Source: Cyanophora paradoxa
Taxonomy: Eukaryota; Glaucocystophyceae; Cyanophorales; Cyanophoraceae
Reading direction: 5' to 3'
DNA: 64,000 nucleotides
Assembly: GCA_004431415.1 (NCBI GenBank)
Contig: QPMI01000188.1
Span: 103,201-167,200 of the forward strand
The notes beneath the pieces are model-generated. The model did not search any database. It worked only from the letters and a program-made list of their open reading frames with translations, and was not told the DNA's origin. Positions 24,201 through 35,536 of the stretch are shown here, in pieces. The translations under genes and the position numbers were made by a program. How positions within the stretch are numbered: the stretch's first letter is position 1; every line of letters begins with the position of its first letter.

Positions 24201-24976
24201 AAATTGAACTAGTGCGTAAGAGAGGGAGGCTTGGGGATTGCGGACGTCGAATTGCTGCTGCTGCGCCTGTGCGTGCTCGCGGAAGCGGTGCTGCTGCTCC
24301 GACGCAAGCAATTGCAGCTGCTGCAGCTGGCCGTGACGGTGCTGCAGCTGCGCCTGAGCCTGCGCATGCTGCAACGCCTCTCCGGAGCTCGAAGCCGTCC
24401 GAGGGTCCTGCTGCTGGTGCATGTGGGGCGATCCCAGCAGCTGCATGCGCATGTATCTCGACCACGCTTCGATGTCAGACGAGGGCAGCGGCAAGCCGAG
24501 TCCCTGTGCGTACGCGGCCTGCGCGTGCATGTGCATCTGCCCGCCGACGCCGACGCCGCCGAGGCCTGCTGCTAAAACGTCCATCGGCCGCCCCGCTGAC
24601 GCTGGGAACATCATCGCCATCGACATCGGACCGCCGTACGGCTGAGAGGCGCCGTACGCCATTGGGTAGAGGCCCATGCCCGGGTCCATTTGGGCGGAGA
24701 ACATGCCGGTGCCGGAAGCCGCGGCCGGGTGCAGGGGAGCGAAAATCTGCCCCTGCAGCTCTCCCCCATGCATCTCGTACACGTTGGCAGCGCCATGGTC
24801 GTGATCATGATCAGGAGGTGCAGGCTGATCGACCGCTGCCTGAGAATGCGTAGGCGCTCAAGATTAGAATACGAAAGGGATGCTTGGGTTCAATTCTCGT
24901 GCACCTGCGACTGTTGGTCTTGCTGCTGGCCCTGGAACCACTGGACATGATCCTGATCCTGACCGGAATTGTCCAT
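21288..24976 (-). CDS. YTH-domain m6A reader, YTHDF-like
   Basis: ATG at 24976 opens MDNSGQDQDHVQWFQGQQQD. Then follow an Asp/His/Met/Gln-rich disordered region (NVYEMHGGELQGQIFAPLHP.., runs of HAQAQAQ) and Ala/Gly/Ser-rich exons. The YTH fold is assembled from ARFFVIKSYSEDDVHKAIK, YGIWASTDTGNRRLDAAFR, VYLFFSVNASGQFCGCARMT, IWAQDKWSGQFGLEWVFIKD, VPNSQLRHIHLPNNDGKPVT, NSRDTQEVPLEQGRDMLHIF and TSILDDFPFYNKRQLKMEER. Trp in IWAST and DKWSG matches aromatic-cage positions. A low-complexity Pro/Ala/Gly tail ends at 21288. The DDF..Y..RQ end and long N-terminal disorder place it with the cytoplasmic YTHDF type, which binds N6-methyladenosine in mRNA. Confidence 0.85.
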
Positions 24977-26184
24977 CGTAAGCCAGCAGCTTGCAACCTG
25001 ATCATGATCATGAGCGCGAGTGTGCGCGGAACCACGTGAGCACTTGAACATGAGGTTTCGGGGGAACGCGCGGCGCACCTCCTACACGTTGTGCTCGCGA
25101 ATGACTTCACGGCAAGTTAGAAGGAGCGCGCGAGCCCGACCGGCACCATGGCGGTCAATGTACACGTGCGCAGCTGCAGCAGCCCGATCGATGTCGACCG
25201 GCGGCAATTTATCGATGCTGGAGCGCGCTGGCCTACGAAAAGATGACGAATGGGCTCTCCAATTCCATCGCTCGGTGCTCGCCGCCTGCAGTGCGAGTGC
25301 TGCGATGCGCACGGCCGCGCGCGACCACGACTGGTTTTCGCGTTGCTGCGCTGACTACGCGCAGCTACGGCGGCGCATGCCGACACACGCTATCAGACCT
25401 GACGTCGACATGTACAGCTGCTAGCTGGCCGACCCTTCGCGCATCGTCCCCCCCGGCAAGCACAGAAGAAGTGTCCCTACGTCCGCTGGAGCTGATCGCG
25501 CGCCGCCGCGAGCGTAGCTGGGCGCGCACAGCGCTGCTGGCCTTCGGAAGCCCCCCAGCTATAGCAACTTGCGAGGCACAGCTGCTGGACGCCTCGCATG
25601 CGCAGCAGCAGCAGCAGCAGCAGCAGCGCTATCGGCGTCATGTGCTCCCTGCATGGAAGGGGGGATACCGTCGGGATCTCAGCGAGGCACGTGCGGATGC
25701 ACGCCCCTATCGGCCCCGAGTAAAAAAGATTCTTTGAACTTACGTGCGTGAACAATTTTTTGCAACCACGCAGGCATGAACCACGTGACCAATCAGAACA
25801 CGAGGGATCGTTTTTCTCTTTTTTCGTTTGAAATTTTGAATGGACGGTAGGCTCGGTAGCAATTTTGATCGCGATCGCGCGCCGTTGCAAGCTCCAACCG
25901 CCGCCAGCGGTGCCCAACGGCGATCGCGACATCGATCGCGATCGTGATCGCGAGGCGCTCCAGCTCATCTTCATGATCAGCAGATCTAGAGCTCTATATA
26001 TAGCTAGATCTAGACCTAGAGCTGTTATATGCTGCTAGCTATAGCTAGCGATGAGACAGAATTAGAACGCTAGGGCTCGCTCGGCCCTTGCTAAGCTTGA
26101 CTGCGAGCTTCGCTACTAGTACTCGGCCTCCGCGCCCTTAAGCTAGCTTGACTGTGAGCTTCCGAAGTTCGCTACTCGGCTTCG
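24977..26184. other. Spacer upstream of YTH gene
   Basis: No gene I can support. It contains eight CAG units (25603-25626), GATCGCGATCGCG-type palindromes near 25867-25955 and CTAGATCTAGA words near 25980-26020. ORFs on both strands overlap and none shows a family. Part may be the 5' leader of the YTH transcript. Confidence 0.4.
25603..25626 (+). repeat. (CAG)8 microsatellite
   Basis: Eight perfect CAG units, not clearly inside a gene. Confidence 0.9.
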
Positions 26185-29100
26185 CTACTCGGCGAGGAGG
26201 CCAAAGGCGGCGTGGAAGGATCGCTCGGCCGCCTCCCAGCGCGCCATCACGTGCACGTCGCCCGCCACCAGCGGGCCCGCCTCCCCCGCGTACCGCCCCT
26301 CCCCCACCTGCGTTGTTACGTTCAGCTCGCGGGCGCTCCGCTGCTCCAAGGGGGGGCGGGGCGGGGCGAGGCGGGCCTGGGGTAGGTGGAACCAGCGGGA
26401 GGCGGAGTCCGAGACGGCCAGGCCGACGGGGCGCCGCGCGGGGTCCGTCACTACCACCTGCCAGGGCTCGACCAGGGGCCAGAAAGAGGAGGGGTACGGG
26501 AGAGGGGGGGGGGGGGCACCTCGAAGAAGGGGCAGGAGCCGGTCGGGACGAGGCGGGAGGCCGGCCGGGCCAGGGCCAGGCCGGCCCCCGCGCGGTACTC
26601 GATTGGGAAGAGGCCGCCGGGGCCCTCGCCGGCCCCCCGCCCAACCTCCACCTGCATGCATGCACGCCGGTCGGGGGGGAAGGGGGGGGGTAAGGGGTTG
26701 TGGGGGGGGGAGGGCTGACGCAGTAGCCGAGGACGGCAGAGAGGGTGCGGGCGGCGGGCGGGCCGGCGAGGACCTGCACGGCGTAGCGCCCGGGGCGGGC
26801 GAAGGAGAATTCGAGGGCGCGGGCGCCGTGGCCGGCCTCGGCTGCGGCCTCCCGGACGCGGCCATCGGGGTCCGGGAGGGGCGCGCCCTCGGCCCACGCC
26901 CACGAGGCGGGCGGAAGGGCGCGCAGGACGGCGTGGAGGCGGAGGGCGGGGGGGGTAGGGGCCTCCAGCGGCAGCCGCACGCGGGGCCCCGGGGCGCGAA
27001 CGAAGGCGGACTCGTACCCCGGGGCCGGGCGCACACCGAGGGCGCGGGCGGCGCCGGCGCCGGCGCCGGCGTAGGACTCGGGGAAGGCGGGCGGGGCGGG
27101 GCGGGGCCCGGGGCCGGGGCCGGGCGCCCCGGAGCAGGCGAGGAGGACGTAGGCGAGGACGTGGAGGAAGGGGGCGCCCTCGGGGGCCCCGGGGGGCCGG
27201 CAGAGGAGCTGCAGGAGGAAGCGCCCGGGGCCCGGCGCGCAAATCTCGAAGGCGTGCCGAACGTACCCGGCGGGGGCGGGGGCGGCCGAGGCCGCCTCGC
27301 GGAGGAACCCGTCGGGGGCCGGCGGGAGCGATGCGAGGGCGGCGGGGGGCGGGAGGGGGCCCGAGGGGGGCAGGGCCCGCATCTGGGCGAAGGGGGCGGT
27401 GCCCGGGGCGGCGAGGAAGGACAGAAGGAGCGGGCGGGGGCCGTCACGATCGCGATCGGCGGCGCCCAGCTCGAGGACTGCCTCGTGGTGCGACTCGGGG
27501 GCCACGCCGCACTGCCGGGGAGAACGTTTGCCTTAGCCGCAGGAGAGCGCAGCCCGCCGCTAGGCGGGCGGACCTGGCGGCACGCGGCGTCGGAGGCGGC
27601 GGCCGTCGTGGAGGGGTACCGCGGCAGGCCGCCCGTGGCCGCCTCCGGGGGCACCTCGACCTGCGCGGGAAGGGACGTGAGAAAGGGGGGGTAGAGGAAA
27701 GAGAAGGGAGGGGGGTACGAGGCCGCACGAGGTACGAGAGGGCGACGAAGCAGTCCCGGCGGGGCCCGGCGCCCGCCGCCTCGTCCCGCTCGGCCGCCAG
27801 GAGCTGGACGAGGTAGGGGCCGGGACGCGGGAACGCCACATCGAATCCGCCGGGGCCCGCCTCCCGCTGCAGGCCCGCCCCGGCCTCCCCTAGCGCCCTG
27901 TCGCCCTCGGCCTCGCGCCCCGCGGCGCCGCCCTCCCACCGCCGCACGCCTGCAACGTCGGTCGTCAGCGGCAAAGAAGGAAGAAAGAGAACAAAGAAAG
28001 AAAAGAAAAGAAAAGAAGGAAAGAGGGCACGGAGGAAGGTTTCGGTGCGGGAGGGGTCCGACAGGGCCGCGCGGAGGCGGAGCTCGCGCCCGCCGCCCCG
28101 CCCAAGCTCCACGAGGGCGGCCCGGTGCGAGGCCGCCGCCACGCCCTGCGCGGCGCCCCAGCTCAGCCGAGGGCGAGGACAAGACGCCCCGTCTCGGCTC
28201 GGGGGGTACGTGCGCACGAAGCGGCGGCAGGCCTCCGTGGACGCCCCGGCGAAGGACTCGGGAAAGACGGGCCCGCCGCGCGGGGCGGCGGCGGCGTCGG
28301 CGCCTTCGCGGGCCTCGAGGAGGTACCCCAGGGCGTAGCGCCACTCGCCGGCGCGGTCCGAGGCGGCCCGGGCGAGCAGCTGCGCCACGAAGAGGCCGGG
28401 CGCCTGTGGGAACGCCACCTCGAAGGTAAAGCGAACGTTCCCGCGCTCATCGTCCTCCTCCTCCCGCCAGTCGCGAACGAAGCCAGGGGGCAGCTCGGGG
28501 CAGGCGGCGAGGGCGGGGCCGTCGAGGGCGAGCGGGTCGGCCGCCTGGGCGGGCCCCAGGGACCGGACCTGCAGCGCCAGCTCCACGTCTGGGCGCCCGC
28601 AGGCGAAGCGGAGCGCGACGGGGGCGGAGGAGGAGGGGGCCAGGACGTGAGCCGCGTCGGCGGGGGGTACGGGCTCGATGGCGAGCTCTCGGCAGACGTC
28701 GGCCGAGCCGAGGGCGAAGCTCTGAGGGAAGGCGGGCCGCGAGGCGGCGGAGGCGGAGGCGGCGCGGGGCGGGCCCGGGACGGCGGCGCGCAGGGATCGG
28801 GAGGAGTGAGAGGCCGGGGCGGAGACGAAGTACGCGAGGGTGTAGCTCCATCGGGCGGAGCGGTGCGGGGCGCCCCGCAGGGCGAGGACCTGGGCCAGAT
28901 AGAGGCCCGGGCCGGGCAGGGACAGCGCGAAGGCGTGGCGCGAGGAAGAGGAGGAGGAGGAGGAAGAAGAGGAGCGACCGAGGTCGGCGGCGTGGGCGGC
29001 GGGGAGCTCCGGGAGCGAAGCAAACCAGTCGTGGGAGGAGGAGGAGGGGGCGGGCGGGGAGGCGAAGCCCTCAGGGAGGCGGGAGAGGCGTAGGGCGAGC

Positions 29101-32100
29101 CGGACGGCGGGGTCCGAGGCGGCGACCTCGAGGCGGGCGCGGAGCTCGCCGGGGGCCAGCGCCAGGTGCGCCCCGGGGGGCGAGAGCGGCGCGAGCCCCA
29201 GGGCGCGGCACGCCTCGGCGTCGCCCCCGGCCGCGGTCTCCGGGAAGGGCGGGAGCGGGGCCAGGGGCGCGTCCGGGGCCGCCGCGGCGGCCCGGAGGAG
29301 GTACCCCGCCGCCGGGCGGTAGCGGTCCCCGTCGGTTCGCGGGTCGGCAGCGAAGAGCTGGGCAAGGAAGAAGCCGGGGCCGGGTACGCCGATCTCGAAC
29401 TCGGCGGTGCCCTGGCCCTGGCCCGGGCGAACGAAGCCGGAGGGCAGGCGCGGGAGCGCATCGAAGTCGGAGGGGCGCAGGGGGCCGGAGAGGGGGTCGC
29501 CCTCGACGCGCGAGACGCGAACGAAGGTCTTGACCTCGGGCCGCGCGAGCGCGAAGGCAAGGCGCAGGCCCCCGGGGGGTACGTCGATCAGGGCGCCCCG
29601 GGGGTGGGACGCCGGGCGGATCCCCAGCTCCTGCGAGCAAGCGCGGGGGGCTCAGGGGCAGGGAGGGGAGCGCGGCGGGGGTACAGGCAGGGATGGGGAG
29701 GGGGGGTACGTGGGCGATGTCGGGGCGGGCTCCGCCGTACGCTGTGGGGAAGGCCGGTGCCCCGGACGTGCCCTCTTGGGCCTCGATCTGCGCCCGCGTT
29801 GGCGGGGCGGGGCAGAGAGAAGGGGGGGGGGGGGGGGGGGGGAAGAAGTGGGGCGGGGGGGGGGGTACCAGGTATCCTGCGGCGTACTGCCACTCCTTCT
29901 CGCCCCGCAGGCGGGTCACCACCTGTGCCACGTACGTCCCGGGGCCTGCCCTGGGCTCAGGGAGGAGGGGGGGGGGGGGGGGTGAAGCGAAGGGGTGTAG
30001 GGCCCACGAGGAAAGGCGAGCTCGAGGGTGAGGAGGCGGCGGCCGCCGCCGAGCTCCCCAGGGGGCGCCGTGCCCACGAACCCCGGCGGGACCTGCGCGG
30101 GCCGGCCTCGGCGGGCGCGGCGCAGGCGGGCGGTGGGGTGGGAATTCGAAGGGGGTACGGGCCTCGGGCATGCTGGCCCAGGGCGGCGCCGGCTGGCCGG
30201 GGCGCCAGCCGACCGGGGCTGCGCTCGGGCTGAACGAAGGAGCCGGGCAGGCAGAGGGGGGGGGGTACGCACCCTCGGAGAGGCGGGGGTACACCTCGGC
30301 GGCGGGGTCGGCGAGGAGGAACGGGAGGCGGACGAGGGGCCGCTCGGCGCGAAGGAGCGCCCCGTCCGACTGCCGCTCCACCAGCTGCGGGCGACGGCGG
30401 CGGGTCAGATCAGAGCGCGGAACCCCACCCCACCCCAGGCCGGCGCGTACCTCGATGGAGCATCGCTCGAGGGCGCGGGCGCTGAGGAGCGGCGGTGAGG
30501 CGAGCGGGGCGGGGCGGAGGGGGGGAAGAGGCGAACGCTCGCTCGCCTTCCAAGGGCAAACGAGTCAGGGAAGTGCGGCCCGGGCCCCAGCCCCGACCCC
30601 GCCTCCACCTGGACCCGAGGGTCGCCTCGGCTGGGCTGGGAGGGGGGAGAAGAAGGGAGGGGGGTACGGGCGCGCCTTGAAGGTGACGACGCCCTTGAAG
30701 AGGCGCTGCTCGGCGGTGGGCTTGCGGCCGCCGCCTGTACCCGTCCCGCGGGCCTCCCCCGGGCGGGACTCGGCGAGGGCCATCACGGTGACTTTGTAGC
30801 GGCCGGGGTACGGGAATCGGAGGCGGAGGACGTGGCGCGTGAGGCCGCGGCCCGCCTCCTCGCGCCGGATCGAAACGAGGCCCTCGGCGGGGACGGCGCG
30901 CCGCTCGCGCCCGGGGCCGTCCTTGAAGGCCAGCTCGACTCGGAGCTCGCGGGCGTCCCTGGGGCCGGCGGCGAGCAGGGAGAGCGCGAGGTCGCCCCGG
31001 GGCGCCCCCCAGCGCCGCCGCCAGCACCGCGGCTCCAGTCGGAGGCCCATCCCGTAGAAGAGCGGCTCGGGCCGCGCGTGCTCTGCGAAGGGGTACAGCT
31101 CAGCGAGACGGAGGGGGGGTACGCCGTTGGACGGCGCGGGGTAGGGTCACCGGCGAGGTAGAAGGCCGGCCGGACGTTCTCGAGGAGCTGGTCGCGCTCC
31201 TGGGCCGGCCGGTGCCGCAGCACGAAGAGGGCAGCGGGCGTGTCGAACCTGCCACTTCGTCACGCCTGCAGGAAACTGGGCGGGGGTTGGAGGGGCGGAA
31301 AGGGGGTACCAGAATGGCTCGAAGTGGGGGGTGAAAGACGCGGCCTTCAGGTCGGTGTGGCCGGCGGCCCAGGTCGGGTCGAGCAGGGCCCAGCGCCCCT
31401 CCAGCCGCACGGCGACCCATGCGTGGTCGGTCTTCCCGTCGTGCCCGGACACGTAGCGCGCCGCGAGGCCGGCCCGCCGGCACAGCGCCTCGAGGAGGTA
31501 GGCGTACCCCGCGCACACGGCGACGCGCGTGCGGAGGACGGCCTCGGGGGTGTTGTCCTCCGCCGACGGCGGAGCCTGCGGGGGCCATCCATCCCTCAGC
31601 GGGGCGGGGGCGGGGCCGGGGAAGAAAGGGACGGAGGGCGCACCCCCGTCCGGAGGCGCTCCCGCAGGTACGTCTCGCTGTATGCGATGCGGTCCGCTGT
31701 CCACCGGAACAGCGCGCGCGCCTGCGGCCGGGTCCGGGTCGGCGCGGCGCGGAGCGGAGCGGCGGGAGAGCGGGCGGGGCGGGGCGGGGCGGAGCGGGAT
31801 GGATGGCTGGCTGACTGGCCTTCAGGCGGTCGCTGGAGGGGAAGGGGGCGCAGAGGTACGCCGCGAGAGAGTCCAGCGAGCGCTCCTCGTGGGCGGGGCA
31901 ACTGCGGCCGGCGGCCGGCGGCACCCTCGGCACAAGGCTGGAACGCGCGCGCGGGGCGGGTCGTGCGCACGCGAGGGCGTGCGCGTCCGCCGCGCCGTAG
32001 TCGTCGTGCGGGCGGCGCTCGTCCCCTGCGGGCATCTCGTCGGCGGAGCATTCGCGGCGGGAGCAGACAAGACTCAAGGGCGGGCGCACAGGCCCGGGCT

Positions 32101-32755
32101 TCCTCGGTGAGGAACGAGACGATGGCGGGCTCCGGCGGCGTGGGCGGCTGCGGCTGCTCGACGCGCTGCCGCTTCACCGGCTCCGCCAGCGGCGGCTCAT
32201 GCGGCTGCGAGTTCCCGTAGAGGCTCGACGGCCTCAGCGGGGAGAGGCCGCCGGGCTGCTCGGCCGCGCGCTTCATCTCAAGCGCGTAGTGCTGGGTCTG
32301 CGGGTGAAGTGGCTCGGGTCTGTATGTGTGCGGCCGAAGCTGAACAGCCGGCGCAGATTGGAACGGGGCCCACTGCGGCTGCGCGGCGGGGGCTGGTATG
32401 CGGATCAAATTGAGCCGTTGCAAGGCAACACATGGGCGGGAAGCGCACGTTTAGGGTGATCTTCGAAGAGGCTCTCGATCAATCCCATGCGCTGCACCGG
32501 CTCTGCCGGCTGCTGGCGTAAAGCCGGCTGACCGCTGGGGCCCGCTGCTCTCGCCGCTGGCGCCGGGGCTGCGGCTGCGGGCGGCGGCGCCTGGCGGGGT
32601 CGCTTTTTACAGCACAGGGACCCCGTGACGGCGTCGGACTGCCAACACGGGCAGAACGCGCAGGTGGGGGGGAGGGGAGAGGGGGGACGAACGGCCCGGT
32701 CGACGGGGTACGGGTCATCAGCGAGGTGAGGCTCCTTGTCGGGTCCTTGGCTCAT
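26185..32755 (-). CDS. KY-type transglutaminase-like protein with about eight tandem beta modules
   Basis: A short first exon (MSQGPDKEPHLADD, ATG 32755) precedes a Pro/Gln/Ala-rich region. The transglutaminase-like core follows: RSLDSLAAYLCAPFPSSDR, ALFRWTADRIAYSETYLRER, VAVCAGYAYLLEALCRRAGL, GHDGKTDHAWVAVRLEGRWA and LLDPTW. Cys, His and Asp of the catalytic triad are present. FEPFW-FDTPAALFVLRHRPA and RDQLLENVRPAFYLAG follow, as in kyphoscoliosis (KY) peptidases. Then about eight modules repeat: FPESFAGA..CR.., a strand-rich middle, a (F/Y)P.PG.Y..Q(L/V)LA segment and a closing L.Y.(V/L). The last exon ends MARWEAAERSFHAAFGLLAE, stop 26185. Introns begin GTACCCC. KY proteins act in cytoskeletal structure or cross-linking. 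The substrate here is unknown. Confidence 0.75.
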
Positions 32756-32978
32756 TTCTCGCAGCTGAACGTCGACCTCGCAGAGCTGGCTCGCATCAGC
32801 GCTACGAAGTTAGTAGTTTGCTCAGAGGCCTCCGAAGCCGCCGCAACACGCCTCAGCCGTGAAACCCGCTTGGTCAAGAGCCCGTCGTATCAGGTCCGGT
32901 TGAATTCGACCTGTGCAGCGAATGCACGCGTGCGGACGCTCGGCTAACATCCCCGCTGAGCAGTTCGAGCTGTCTGTG
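32756..32978. promoter_or_regulatory. Divergent-promoter spacer, KY / KLC
   Basis: 223 bp between the two divergent ATGs (32755 minus, 32979 plus). No TATA-like box is obvious. A shared promoter is inferred from the arrangement only. Confidence 0.35.
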
Positions 32979-34948
32979 ATGTCGTCGCTTTCGATGAAGG
33001 ACATCGACGACCTGATAACGAAGGCCGTCGCTCCTTTGAAAAAAGAGAATGAAGAGCTGAAAGTGCGTGCTCGCTGCACGCGCCTGCGCTTCGCGGTCCG
33101 CCTCTGATTCGGCCCCGCAGACGAAGATGACCGCCTTGGAGGTGACGGGCCCCGCCGGCGCCGTCCCCGTAGCGCTTATTCTGACGCCTTTCGCTCGCGT
33201 ACTTTAGGCTGAAATGAATCAGATGAAGGTGTGATTCTCCGCTCTGCCCGGGTCAGATTTGATCCTGACCGCTCCTGCGACCCCCGCGCAGAACGGCCTC
33301 GTGGTGATGCACAAAGGTCGGTCCTCGGACGTCTCTCGACCCGCACCTCGCTGACGCGCGGCCGGCAGCGCTCCAGAACCAGCTCGGCATGACGGCGGAC
33401 GGGGATCACCTGCGGACGGCGTCGTTCCTGCTCGCGCAGAGCGACCGGGCGCGGCAGCAGAACACCATCGACAAGGCTATCGCCCTCGCAGACGTCGCCA
33501 CCGAGATCCGCGCCCGCGCCCTCGGCGTCGACCACCAGGTGAGCCCCGCCGCGCCGGCGCCGGCGCCGGCGCGTAAGCGAGCGAGCGAGCGCGCGCCCTG
33601 AGCGGGGGCGGCGGCGGCGCGGCGCAGGACTCGGCGCACGCGATGCTGCAGCTGGCTATGCTGGTGAAGATGAAGGGCGACCTGGAGACGGCGCTGAACC
33701 TCTACGCCAAGGCGACCTCCGTCATGCAGAAGACGGCCGGCCGCAAGCACCTCGATACCGCCTCCGCCCTGCACGGTGAGCCGGCCGCCTCTTCGCCTCC
33801 CCGCCCGCCGGCTCGCTCTCTTCCGGCCCCGGCGGCTCACTCGGGCCGCGGCGGCGGCGGCGGCGGCGATGCGCAGCTCTGGGGATGTGCCACCACGCGC
33901 GCGGCGAGCACGACAAGGCCCTTACGATGCTCGAGGCGCGCGCGCGCGATTCGATCGGCGCCGCCCGCCCGCCGCCCGCCGCTGACGCGCCCCGGCACGG
34001 CAGGAGGCGATCTCGATCGTGCGGGAGAAGCTCGGCGCCGACTCGGCGGACGTCGGCCCGCTGCTCGAGGTGTGCGGCGCGGGCCGTCGAACCGCGCGCG
34101 CCGCCCTGCGCCGCTGACGGGGGCCGGTCGGGTCGGTCGGGGCGTGCGTGCGTGCGTGCGCGCAGGCGAAGGCGACGGTTCTGATGGCGCGGGGCGAGTA
34201 CGCGAAGGCGGCGGAGCTTCACGAAGAGACACTGAACCTGTCGCTCAAGGTCCACGGGCCGGACCACCAGAACACGGCGTCGCTGCAGTACAACCTCGGC
34301 CTGGCGCTCTACGCCCAGGGCGAGTACGACAAGGCGCTCCCGCTCTTCGAGAAGGAGTACGAGTTCACGCGCAAGAAGAGCGGGGAGGAGCACCCGAGCA
34401 CGGCGATCACCGCGGGGCAGATGGGGCGCACGCGCATGCAGCAGGGCAAGCTCGAGCTGGCGCGCCCGCTCCTCGAGAACTCGCTGGCCGTGCTCGAGAA
34501 GACGGCGGGGGCGAAGCACCCGTTCACGGCGCGGGCGCTGACGTACCTCGGGGCGTGCCTCGCCAAGGCCGGCAACTTCGCGGCCGCCGGCCCGCTCCTC
34601 ACCCGCGCCCTCGCCATCAAGGAGGAGGTCCAGGGCAAAGACCACACGTGCGCAGCGCGAAGCTCACGACCGCCCGCCCGCCCGCCCGGCGCCGCCTGAC
34701 GGGCGCTGGCTGGGACGGGCAGGGACACGGCGGAGACGCTGTACGAGCTGGGGGTACTCTACGGAGCGGCGGGCGACAAGGAGAACGCCGTCGCAGCGCT
34801 CACCGTGCGCCCGCCCGCCCCGCCGCCCTTTCCGCCGCGTTTCCGACGGGGGCGGGTACAGCGGGCGCTGGCCATCCGCGTGGCTCGCCTCGGGACGACG
34901 CACCCGGACACGATCAAGACCTCCGCCGCGATGGCCAACGTCCAGTAG
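32979..34948 (+). CDS. Kinesin-light-chain-like TPR protein
   Basis: MSSLSMKDIDDLITKAVAPL with KKENEELK is a short coiled-coil start, followed by tiny exons and LRTASFLLAQSDRARQQNTI. TPRs in the KLC/NPHP3 style follow at 42-residue steps: HAMLQLAMLVKMKGDLETAL, YAKATSVMQKTAGRKHLDTA, AELHEETLNLSLKVHGPDHQ, NTASLQYNLGLALYAQGEYD, PLFEKEYEFTRKKSGEEHPS, PLLENSLAVLEKTAGAKHPF and RALAIRVARLGTTHPDTIKT. Stop at 34946-34948. The repeated A.......G..HP.T pattern is diagnostic of KLC-type TPRs. The protein may be a cargo adaptor or a general scaffold; the usual long KLC heptad region is much reduced. Divergent from the KY gene. Confidence 0.8.
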
Positions 34949-35536
34949 TACGGCCCGGCCCGGCCCGGGCCGTGCCCCGGCGCCGGCCTCTTTTCCCCCT
35001 TTCCCGACCTAGTAGCGTCCGTTATTCGGTTATTGAAGCATCGAACTAGTGGCCCTTGGTGTAGTATAGTCAGCTCAGCTTTCAGACGCACCCGAAACTT
35101 GAAACTCAGCGAACGAACCACCGCGAGGCGTGCTCACATGAAACCCCTGCTCTTCCCCTTCGCGAACTCGTGATCGGGGCATCACCCCGCTTTGCATTTC
35201 GAATTCTCAGTGCTCGTCGATCCGGTACCGTAGTACTCCAATATTGTGCTCGTGCTCGTGCTTGCAATATTAATTGTACGTTTCCTTTCCTTCTCATGAT
35301 CATGATGAGCTGTCCGAGTCAGTGTCCATGGCCATGTAACACATGGCGCAATAGCAAGTTGTCATCCGAAAAATTCTCAATCAAACTGGTCTACTGTAAC
35401 ACGAGGCTAGCGGGACTCTTAGGCGAACAGCTAGTGCAATGAACATCGATATCGCAATCGGTTGCAAATGAGGAGAAAGGGGGCGGAGGGCCCGGGGGCA
35501 GGGGGCCTCGGAGGAGCGCCCGCGGCCAAGGGGAAG
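34949..35536. other. Spacer between convergent genes
   Basis: No gene seen. It contains the KLC 3' flank, CATGATCATGATGAGC near 35296, and AT-rich words such as CAATATTAATTG near 35265. Confidence 0.5.

Noticed and set aside
25020-25737. Plus-strand ORFs of 134 and 164 aa upstream of the YTH gene
   Set aside because: They overlap minus-strand ORFs of similar length, show no domain, and the second includes a CAG microsatellite.
26185-28344. 719-aa uninterrupted ORF on the minus strand as one exon
   Set aside because: Only its last part matches the KY gene. The rest reads through introns in the wrong frame as Pro/Arg-rich sequence typical of very GC-rich DNA.
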